NCBI RefSeq assembly: GCF_900109515.1
Contig: NZ_FOBD01000027.1
Coordinates: forward strand, 1-63,946
Source of the DNA: Paenibacillus sp. OK003
GTDB lineage: Bacteria; Bacillota; Bacilli; Paenibacillales; Paenibacillaceae
DNA: 63,946 nt
Direction of reading: 5' to 3'
This document shows positions 58,503 to 63,946 of this stretch, in pieces (the stretch's first letter is position 1; every line of letters begins with the position of its first letter). The notes under the pieces were generated by a model. The model had not been told where the DNA came from. It worked only from the letters and a program-made list of their open reading frames with translations, and searched no databases. Both the position numbers and the translations under genes were made by a program.

Positions 58503-59603
58503 ATGTTATCAAAAGAACAGATACTTGAACTATTGCAACCGTTGCAGGAACCGCAATTGGGCGTAAGTTTGACTGAACTGCAGTGGGTCCGTGATGTCAT
58601 GGTTAAAGAAAATCATGTTGCTCTTACTATGGTGACGCTGGAGAACCGCACAGAGGATACAACTGCTCTAAGCGATGCCGCGCGCAACCTGTTGTCCCAA
58701 CACGGAGTGAATGATGTACATATTCGTCTGCGTGCAGCGTCAGAGCATGAGCGTGAGAGCTTGAACATAGGACAAGCGGATCATGAGGAAGACCAGGACG
58801 AAGTGCTTGTCAAAGGCCATGCAGCAGGGCTGGACGGACATGAGTTGTTAAGTCCTGAATCCGGCGTACGTTTTATTGCTGTTGCTAGTGGTAAAGGCGG
58901 CGTCGGCAAATCGACGGTAACCGTTAATTTGGCTGCGGCTCTGGCACGTCAAGGCAAGAAGGTTGGCTTGATTGATGCAGATATATATGGCTTCAGTGTA
59001 CCTGACATGATGGGCATTGAGGAATATCCAGTCGTTGAGGACGGGGTTATCCAACCCGTTGAGCGTTTCGGCGTAAAAGTGATGTCGATGGGATTCTTTA
59101 TTCGAGAGAATAACCCGGTGATCTGGCGTGGACCTATGTTGGGGCGGATGTTGCGCCAATTCTTTACCGATGTAAACTGGGGAGAGTTGGATTATATGCT
59201 GCTTGATCTGCCTCCGGGTACGGGGGATGTCGCACTAGACGTACACCAGATGCTGCCTCACAGCAAAGAAATCATCGTTACAACACCTCATGCAACCGCT
59301 GCCTTTGTAGCTGCACGTGCAGGTGCCATGGCCATTCAGACGGAACATGAGCTGCTTGGTGTCGTTGAGAACATGGCGTATTATGAATGTAGCAAATGCG
59401 GAGAGAAAGATTATGTATTTGGCCGGGGCGGTGGGGGTACTCTTGCCGAGAGTCTTCATACAGAGCTGCTTGCGCAGATTCCACTGGGAGCGCCGGATAA
59501 TCATATTTCGGAGCCGGATTTTTCACCATCCGTGTATAAAGCGGATTCAAGTATCGGTGCGATCTACGACGAGGTTGCCCAGACTGTTGATGCCAAGTTT
59601 TAG
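58503..59603 (+). CDS. Mrp/NBP35-type P-loop ATPase (SalA-like)
   Basis: The 366-residue protein joins an N-terminal MIP18/DUF59 domain (about residues 1-90) to a ParA/MinD-like ATPase with SGKGGVGKST (about 129-138), DADIYGFSVPDMMG and LLDLPPGTGD. A CxxC (Cys296, Cys299 in CSKCGEKD) would bind an iron-sulfur cluster in a dimer. Mrp proteins act as Fe-S carriers; in Bacillus the homologue SalA (YbaL) at this same position also represses scoC. The start ATG 58503 follows GAGGTG. The gene order cwlD-mrp-gerD-kbaA-pdaB matches Bacillus. Confidence 0.92.
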   Translation: MLSKEQILELLQPLQEPQLGVSLTELQWVRDVMVKENHVALTMVTLENRTEDTTALSDAARNLLSQHGVNDVHIRLRAASEHERESLNIGQADHEEDQDEVLVKGHAAGLDGHELLSPESGVRFIAVASGKGGVGKSTVTVNLAAALARQGKKVGLIDADIYGFSVPDMMGIEEYPVVEDGVIQPVERFGVKVMSMGFFIRENNPVIWRGPMLGRMLRQFFTDVNWGELDYMLLDLPPGTGDVALDVHQMLPHSKEIIVTTPHATAAFVAARAGAMAIQTEHELLGVVENMAYYECSKCGEKDYVFGRGGGGTLAESLHTELLAQIPLGAPDNHISEPDFSPSVYKADSSIGAIYDEVAQTVDAKF

Positions 59604-59627
59604 ATTTTCTAACGACGTAAAATATAT

Positions 59628-59662
59628 AAAAAGGCCCACATCCATGGATGTGGGCTTTTTTT
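59628..59662. terminator. bidirectional terminator between mrp and gerD
   Basis: A-rich sequence, GCCCACAT/ATGTGGGC (59634-59641 with 59648-59655) around CCATGG, and seven T follow in order, so it can stop both converging genes. Confidence 0.9.
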
Positions 59663-59700
59663 CAACATGTGGCTAACTTTTAACTTTAGAGTAGTATCAC

Positions 59701-60462
59701 TTATGATCCTCCATTACTTCCGTCGCCACCACTGTTGCCATCACTACTACCGTCACTGCTTCCGCTTCCGCCATCCCCATTGTCGTCTTTGCTTTGGCCC
59801 TCCTGTTTGCCGCCTTGTTCTGTTTTGGGTTGCAGCTCATCCTGGACTACCTTTTTAAGCAAAGTCAGCACTTCCATCCGAAATAAAGGATTTTGCATGA
59901 CTTCCTGCATAACGGTCATCGTTTGTTTACGATATTCGGGCGTTTTGGTCATATCCATGAACATCTTGGACACTTCAGGAGATTTCATGACATCCCCAAT
60001 GGATTTTTGATACGTTGGATCTTTGATTAATTGCATATGCAGTTGCTTGCTTTGGGAGTTAATCACTTTGGCGAATTCACCTGCAAACTGTGGATCCGTC
60101 ATAATTTTCTCGAATTCCTTCTGGTATTCAGGAGCCGTGATGGTATCTTTTACAGCTATACGTATTTGTTCTGAAGATTGCATAGGCATTAACATTTTCA
60201 TACCCACTGTTCCAGATCCACCACCAGAAGCCCCACTTTGCCCAGAAGCACCACCTTCACCACCACCAGACGAACTTTGTCCAGTGAGAGCTTCCTCGAC
60301 CGCCTTTTTACCTTCGTCACTTTTGAGAATATCCACGACCATCGTTTTCATCTCTTTATAACCGCCCTGAGGAGGCGAATAATTCTGATCTGAGCCACAG
60401 CCGGCGAGCATGACGGATAGTCCAAGTACGACACAGCATAACTGCCACAAAGGCCGTTTCAT
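59701..60462 (-). CDS. gerD: spore germination lipoprotein GerD
   Basis: GerD clusters germinant receptors into the germinosome in the inner spore membrane. The 253-residue precursor has a lipoprotein signal peptide ending LAGC with the lipidated Cys22. The core (about residues 90-205) is a chain of helical repeats such as MTDPQFAGEFAKVI and MKSPEVSKMFMDM. It is longer than Bacillus GerD (about 185) because of a glycine/serine-rich insert at 62-85 and a long Gly-Ser-Asp tail. The start ATG (60462-60460) is eight bases after GGAGGGG; GTG two codons upstream is too close. It is transcribed opposite to its neighbours. Confidence 0.93.
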   Translation of the reverse strand: MKRPLWQLCCVVLGLSVMLAGCGSDQNYSPPQGGYKEMKTMVVDILKSDEGKKAVEEALTGQSSSGGGEGGASGQSGASGGGSGTVGMKMLMPMQSSEQIRIAVKDTITAPEYQKEFEKIMTDPQFAGEFAKVINSQSKQLHMQLIKDPTYQKSIGDVMKSPEVSKMFMDMTKTPEYRKQTMTVMQEVMQNPLFRMEVLTLLKKVVQDELQPKTEQGGKQEGQSKDDNGDGGSGSSDGSSDGNSGGDGSNGGS

Positions 60463-60495
60463 GTGCACAACCCCTCCTTGATTAGATACTGGATG

Positions 60496-60525
60496 TAGTA
60501 TGTGATGGGAAACCGCTAAATATGT
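60496..60525 (-). promoter_or_regulatory. candidate sigma-G promoter of gerD
   Basis: On the minus strand ACATA (60525-60521) and CATACTA (60502-60496) are 18 bases apart. CATACTA fits the sigma-G -10 consensus CATnnTA, and nATA fits its -35. gerD is sigma-G dependent in Bacillus. Confidence 0.55.
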
Positions 60526-60587
60526 TGAATGATGATGGTTTTTTGCTGTGAAGGTTGGTAAAATAAACTCTCGGGGGTGGAAAACAT

Positions 60588-61217
60588 TTGAATTTACGTA
60601 AATGGTTTTTCCTATTTTGGTCCGCTTTGCTTATAGGGGCTGCAGGATCATTAGTGACGGGTCTAATTATGATGTTGGTTAATGGTGAAAAAACGAATGG
60701 AATGACGGATTTTTTGATTTATCTTCTGATCTTGTTTGGTTCCGGTATTATGATTAGCGTATATTCGCAAATGGGTTTTTTCGCATACTTGATATTGAAC
60801 TATATGGGCAAAGGTGTATTTTCGAAACGCAGTTGGCAAATGGTACAGATTGTTCTAACCGTTTTGGCGCTGCTTGATGTCATGTTTTTACGTTTGTTTG
60901 TTGGAGGGGAACGAGAACGGCTATCCGATATTGTGCTTGGCATCATTATTTTGGCAGCTGGAATTGTTACCGCTTACGTAAAGGTGAAACAGACACATAT
61001 TTCGGCGCTGGTGCCTACACTCTTTTTCATGGTGGCTGTTACCGTGGTGGAAACGATCGGTGTGCTGCGAATTGATGTGAATGCGGCTACCATCTTTATT
61101 GTGGTTCCACTGTTAATCTGTAATGCATACCAAATGCTGATATTGCACAGGCTGGTTGATGGGTCCATGGAGCAGCGGTTGAATGGAAACACCAAGGTGC
61201 AAGAAAGTCAAGCGTAG
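60588..61217 (+). CDS. kbaA: KinB-signalling pathway activation protein KbaA
   Basis: KbaA is an integral membrane protein that in Bacillus supports activation of the sporulation kinase KinB. The 209-residue product has six hydrophobic segments (about 7-32, 41-70, 80-103, 108-128, 138-158, 160-182) and little else. Sequence identity to a motif is hard to see, so the call rests on length, topology and the conserved order gerD-kbaA-pdaB. The start is TTG 60588, seven bases after GGGGGTGG. It is divergent from gerD and ends at a terminator shared with pdaB. Confidence 0.85.
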   Translation: MNLRKWFFLFWSALLIGAAGSLVTGLIMMLVNGEKTNGMTDFLIYLLILFGSGIMISVYSQMGFFAYLILNYMGKGVFSKRSWQMVQIVLTVLALLDVMFLRLFVGGERERLSDIVLGIIILAAGIVTAYVKVKQTHISALVPTLFFMVAVTVVETIGVLRIDVNAATIFIVVPLLICNAYQMLILHRLVDGSMEQRLNGNTKVQESQA

Positions 61218-61240
61218 CAATTATCTTAAAAAAACGCCAA

Positions 61241-61266
61241 AAAGAGCTAACCTGGTTAGCTCTTTT
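61241..61266. terminator. bidirectional terminator between kbaA and pdaB
   Basis: AAAGAGCTAA/TTAGCTCTTT (61241-61250 with 61256-61265) with a CCTGG loop has A-rich sequence before and T-rich after, so it suits both converging genes. Confidence 0.85.
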
Positions 61267-61357
61267 CATTTATGGCGCTTCAGCCCTTTTACAGGACGTG
61301 GAGATGTTCAGAAGGCAAGCTTACAGTTTGCATCAGCTATACTGTTTTAATTAACGT

Positions 61358-62134
61358 TTACTGTGCACTGGCTTGGTCGCGAACTTCTGTTCCTTTGACA
61401 CTTGAATGGTTAAGCAGCTCAGAAACCGTCACGAATTCATACCCTTGATTTTTTAACTTGTCGATAATGACCGGTAATGCTTCATGCGTTTGTTTCGAGG
61501 AATCACTGGCGTGCAGCAGCACAATGTCACCCGGATGCGCCTTGCTAACTACACGATCAACAATGGTCTGAACACCAGGGTTCTTCCAATCCTGCGAATC
61601 GGTGTCCCATTGGACAACCTGATAATTCAGACTGCTGGCAACCTGGAGAACACGTTTGTCAAAGTCGCCGTTAGGCAGACGCAGCAATTTCGGTTCTTTT
61701 CCCGTTAAATCGGTTAAAATGCTATGAGCTGTCGAAATTTCCTTGCGGATTTCCTCTTCAGTCAGACTGCTGTAATTATCATGCTTGTGACCATGACTGC
61801 CAATTTCGTATCCTGCGTCTTTGATGGCTGTTACAATCTCGGGATGTGTCTTACTCCAAGGGGAGGACAAGAAGAACGTTGCCTTCTGAACTTTATTATC
61901 TTGGAGGACCTTCAGAATAGGCTCCGTCCTTTTATCTCCCCAGCTAATGTCAAAGGTGAGTGCAATAACCTTCTTCTCGGTTGGAACGCTGTATACGGCG
62001 GATGGTGCATCCTCCGAGAATACAGAAATATTGCCGCTCTCCAGATAAATAATCCCGATAGCAAAGACGGCAGCAACCAGTACAATCAGGAAACGTTTGA
62101 TCTTTTTGCCGCTAAATACATAGAACGAGTTCAT
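61358..62134 (-). CDS. pdaB: polysaccharide deacetylase family sporulation protein PdaB
   Basis: PdaB is required in Bacillus to keep spores stable in late sporulation. The 258-residue protein has a membrane anchor (about residues 15-31) and a NodB-type deacetylase domain from about 55. Motif 1 reads TFDISWGD, where the second aspartate of the usual TFDDG is replaced, motif 2 is SHGHKHD (His114, His118) and motif 3 is LRLPNGDFD. The altered first motif is typical of PdaB and raises doubt about classical deacetylase activity. The start at 62134 follows GAGAGGGG. It is divergent from a SpoIIM-family gene. Confidence 0.92.
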   Translation of the reverse strand: MNSFYVFSGKKIKRFLIVLVAAVFAIGIIYLESGNISVFSEDAPSAVYSVPTEKKVIALTFDISWGDKRTEPILKVLQDNKVQKATFFLSSPWSKTHPEIVTAIKDAGYEIGSHGHKHDNYSSLTEEEIRKEISTAHSILTDLTGKEPKLLRLPNGDFDKRVLQVASSLNYQVVQWDTDSQDWKNPGVQTIVDRVVSKAHPGDIVLLHASDSSKQTHEALPVIIDKLKNQGYEFVTVSELLNHSSVKGTEVRDQASAQ

Positions 62135-62179
62135 TTCAATAAGCGCCCCTCTCCCATAAGAAATGCTTGTTTACTCTCC

Positions 62180-62208
62180 AATGTATGCTCGTACCTCGCA
62201 GTTATTCG
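62180..62208 (-). promoter_or_regulatory. candidate sporulation promoter of pdaB
   Basis: On the minus strand CATACATT (62187-62180) matches the sigma-E -10 pattern CATACAnT, with CGAATAA (62208-62202) 14 bases upstream as a weak -35. Bacillus pdaB is known to use sporulation sigma factors. Confidence 0.45.
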
Positions 62209-62255
62209 TATCAGACGTTTGTTTGTCCAACATCTTGGTTCCACAGGAGGATATT

Positions 62256-62873
62256 ATGTTAAAATTCAGTACATTTCTTAGAGTTTTAGGTTCCATTCGT
62301 GGTGCATTAATCTGGTCGGTCGTATTGTTTGTTGTTGGAATAGGCGCTGGATGGGTGAGTACAGGACCACTTGAGGATATATTGTTGAATCAAATCGGGG
62401 GACTAAGGGAGGTTAGTGAGCGGCTGGAGCAGGGGAGCAATGTGCAATGGAACTTCTTCCTCTTTATCTTTTTCAATAATGCCATCAAAAGTGTACTTGT
62501 CATCTATGCCGGTATATTCTTCGGAATTTTGCCTGTCGTTTTCCTGCTGATCAATGGGATGGTCCTTGGATTTGTAGTACACACCACGATGAATTATGGA
62601 GCAAGTTTCTATGATATTGTGGTTAAAGGTTTACTTCCGCATGGCATTATTGAGATTCCGGTTATTATTATCGCTTGTGCATTCGGTCTAAGGTTTGGTG
62701 GATTAGCTCTCAAAAGTCTTGGTCAATTTGGCGGGGAGAAACGAAATACGATTGGCAGCCAATGGAGTGCGTTTATGCGCACAACGGTAACTGCATCCTT
62801 CTGGATTGTTATTTTGCTTTTTGTTGCAGCCATTATCGAAAGTACAATTACCTACAGCTTAGTGCGTGGATAA
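62256..62873 (+). CDS. SpoIIM-family membrane protein
   Basis: The 205-residue protein is a stage II sporulation protein M family member. It has four or five transmembrane segments: about 12-34, 70-98 and 96-120 with PVVFLLINGMVLGFVVH, then LLPHGIIEIPVIIIACAFGL, and a last helix near 175-200. The LLPHGIIEIP stretch is the hallmark of the family. SpoIIM in Bacillus works with SpoIID and SpoIIP in engulfment; many bacteria have SpoIIM-like proteins with other roles, so the sporulation role is inferred from the neighbours. The start ATG 62256 follows CAGGAGG; the frame is open back to 62163 but lacks a ribosome binding site. Confidence 0.85.
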   Translation: MLKFSTFLRVLGSIRGALIWSVVLFVVGIGAGWVSTGPLEDILLNQIGGLREVSERLEQGSNVQWNFFLFIFFNNAIKSVLVIYAGIFFGILPVVFLLINGMVLGFVVHTTMNYGASFYDIVVKGLLPHGIIEIPVIIIACAFGLRFGGLALKSLGQFGGEKRNTIGSQWSAFMRTTVTASFWIVILLFVAAIIESTITYSLVRG

Positions 62874-62929
62874 ATTTGTATGGGATGACATTCATAAATT
62901 TTCAGAAAGTTGACCATAACAATAAAACG

Positions 62930-62988
62930 GGTTTCAGTAGCAACCACCAAAGGACAAATAAAGATGATCCTGGTTTGCTACTAAAACC
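62930..62988 (+). repeat. long inverted repeat after SpoIIM-family gene
   Basis: GGTTTCAGTAGCAACCA (62930-62946) pairs with the arm at 62971-62988 over about 16 bp, with one C-A mismatch and one bulged T, around a 24-base loop. No T run follows. It may be a decayed terminator or a small palindromic element. Confidence 0.55.
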
Positions 62989-63082
62989 GGCGCTGTCCGA
63001 TATATAGCCTGAATTAAAGGGGCTCGAATATGACATACACTGGGACACGCCATTATCCATATGCAGAAAAAGGAGAACTCTA

Positions 63083-63313
63083 ATGCTGGGTATGCTGTTT
63101 AACGAGAAGGAATGCAAGGAACTGGATTATGTATTGCGCAAAGAGCTTGATGAAATGTTGTTCGACTTAAGTGACAACCGTCTCGATCAAGAAATTAAAT
63201 ACGCCATAGCGAGTCGCTACAAGACTGTGTTCCGTATGTATGCGCGCTTTGCGCCACCCAAAGAGCTATCCAAATATGCTAGAGGTGGCAAACTAAAAAA
63301 ATCCAAGCCATAA
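63083..63313 (+). CDS. conserved hypothetical protein, 76 aa
   Basis: The 76-residue protein MLGMLFNEKECKELDYVLRK... is charged and mostly helical, with RLDQEIKYAIASRYKTVFRM and the end RFAPPKELSKYARGGKLKKSKP. It looks like a small cytosolic family of Bacillales; I do not know a function. No membrane segment, zinc motif or nucleotide site is seen. The ATG at 63083 follows AAGGAG by about seven bases, so translation is well supported. It is the last protein gene before the next rRNA operon. No clear terminator follows it before the rRNA promoters; 63,314-63,458 holds nothing that I recognise. Confidence 0.75.
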   Translation: MLGMLFNEKECKELDYVLRKELDEMLFDLSDNRLDQEIKYAIASRYKTVFRMYARFAPPKELSKYARGGKLKKSKP

Positions 63314-63458
63314 TGATGTGGTCAGTGGAAAGCTGAAGTTCACCATATAAGAGAGGTGCGGCCCGTAAAGCCAGCGCTGTACCTCAGACACCATGAATCA
63401 GTAATAGGTAGAATAGGCGGCTTTGAAAAGGGATATGAAACATTTTGTCGAAAAAGGG

Positions 63459-63487
63459 TTGACCTTTTTTGTTCAATATGATAAATT
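63459..63487 (+). promoter_or_regulatory. rRNA operon promoter P1
   Basis: TTGACC (63459-63464) and TAAATT (63482-63487) are 17 bases apart. It lies about 110 bases upstream of a second, better promoter. Confidence 0.6.
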
Positions 63488-63569
63488 AATTTTCGTTCCT
63501 TTTTTAAGGAAAAGTTAACCGGAACAAGCCCTGGAATAAAGCGATTGAAAATAAATCGAAAAAAAGTGC

Positions 63570-63598
63570 TTGCAAAGTAAACTTAAACATGATATATT
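63570..63598 (+). promoter_or_regulatory. rRNA operon promoter P2
   Basis: TTGCAA (63570-63575) and TATATT (63593-63598) are 17 bases apart. A tandem P1-P2 arrangement before 16S rRNA is usual in Bacillales. The predicted start near 63,605 is about 250 bases before the 16S gene. Confidence 0.82.
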
Positions 63599-63654
63599 AT
63601 AAAAGTCGCCGCTGAAAACACGGTGACAAAGAAAAAAGAAACAAATTGAATGTT

Positions 63655-63668
63655 TGATCTTTGAAAAC
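63655..63668 (+). promoter_or_regulatory. boxA antitermination site in rRNA leader
   Basis: TGATCTTTGAAAAC is close to the known rRNA boxA, where NusB and S10 assemble. Downstream leader hairpins include ATTCTGC/GCAGAAT and GAGATT/AATCTC. Confidence 0.75.
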
Positions 63669-63852
63669 TGAACAACGAGTGAGTAAACATTCTGCTTGCA
63701 GAATGAACGCGAAAGTTCGAGACAAGCCTTGGTTTGAATCGACTGGAGCACAAATGAGATTTTTAATCTCGTCAGTTTCAAAATGAGCTTATCGCTCTTT
63801 TCAATACCACCGATGATTTTCATAGCTTCTAACGATGCTTCTGAAATTCATC

Positions 63853-63946
63853 TTTATTGGAGAGTTTGATCCTGGCTCAGGACGAACGCTGGCGGCATGC
63901 CTAATACATGCAAGTCGAGCGGACTTGAAGAGAAGCTTGCTTCTCC
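63853..63946 (+). rRNA. rrs: 16S ribosomal RNA, 5' part
   Basis: From TTTATTGGAGAGTTTGATCC onward the sequence is the conserved 16S start (GATCCTGGCTCAGGACGAAC, CTAATACATGCAAGTCGAGC). The gene continues beyond the window. The V1 segment GGACTTGAAGAGAAGCTTGC looks like Paenibacillus of the amylolyticus type, but the fragment is too short for a species call. Confidence 0.96.

Noticed and set aside
59667..60361. Plus-strand open frames opposite gerD rich in Pro, Leu, Ser and Cys
   Set aside because: They are the complement of the Gly/Ser/Asp-rich GerD coding sequence, without start signals.
62163..62255. 31-residue N-terminal extension of the SpoIIM-family protein
   Set aside because: It overlaps the pdaB promoter region and has no ribosome binding site; ATG 62256 is preceded by CAGGAGG.
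1..63946. Insertion sequences, prophage, CRISPR arrays, toxin-antitoxin or defence systems
   Set aside because: I looked for transposase motifs, regular spaced repeats and paired small genes; none was found. The only tandem repeats are the pre-rpmJ hairpins, whose units are adjacent without unique spacers.

Overview
The window is a 63.9-kb piece of a low-to-mid GC Firmicute chromosome, most likely a Paenibacillus. The reasons are the Bacillales gene order (ctsR-mcsA-mcsB-clpC-radA-disA, the gltX-cysE-cysS-mrnC-rlmB-rae1-sigH run, the rpoBC and S10-spc-alpha ribosomal clusters, then cwlD-mrp-gerD-kbaA-pdaB), endosporulation genes, strong AGGAGG ribosome binding sites, frequent TTG and GTG starts, and the 5' end of a 16S rRNA. 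The genus call is inference from gene content and the short 16S fragment. The window is bounded by two rRNA operons in the same direction: the 3' end of a 5S gene at the left edge and the first ~94 bases of a 16S gene at the right edge.

Layout. 1-1,615: 5S tail, terminator and an Eis-like acetyltransferase. 1,668-6,813: the CtsR-controlled proteolysis operon (CtsR box, ctsR, mcsA, mcsB, clpC). 7,025-10,257: radA, disA, pssA. 10,381-10,776: a lone minus-strand gene of unknown function. 10,952-14,793: PIN/TRAM membrane protein, ispD, ispF, gltX. 14,865-19,366: a promoter and a cysteine T-box riboswitch with its terminator, then cysE, cysS, mrnC, rlmB, rae1. 19,446-24,580: sigH, rpmG, secE, nusG, rplK, rplA, L10 leader, rplJ, rplL and an RsmC-like methyltransferase. 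24,630-37,369: rpoB, rpoC, an L7Ae-family K-turn protein, rpsL, rpsG, fusA, tuf and a strong terminator. 37,526-53,073: the S10-spc-alpha cluster from rpsJ to rplQ, including secY, adk, map, a KOW protein, infA, rpmJ and rpoA. 53,124-55,043: truA, rplM, rpsI. 55,044-57,599: a gene-poor stretch with possible decayed coding sequence, then the sulfate assimilation pair cysH-sat. 57,668-63,313: cortex, germination and sporulation genes cwlD, mrp/salA, gerD, kbaA, pdaB, a SpoIIM-family membrane protein and a small conserved protein. 63,459-63,946: rRNA promoters, boxA and the 16S start.

How it works together. Most genes serve protein synthesis: transcription (rpoA, rpoB, rpoC, nusG, sigH), about 30 ribosomal proteins, initiation and elongation factors, tRNA charging with Glu and Cys, RNA maturation (MrnC, RlmB, TruA, RsmC-like), membrane insertion (secE, secY) and N-terminal processing (map). 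Control is visible as RNA and DNA signals: a CtsR operator, a cysteine T-box, an L10 leader with attenuator, candidate S10 and L13 leaders, and candidate sporulation-sigma promoters before gerD and pdaB. The most interesting unexplained structures are three tandem 38-39 base hairpin repeats with compensatory changes just before rpmJ, and a long K-turn-like hairpin between rpoC and the K-turn-binding protein gene. I see no mobile element, CRISPR array, tRNA gene or prophage, and no obviously new defence or metabolic system.
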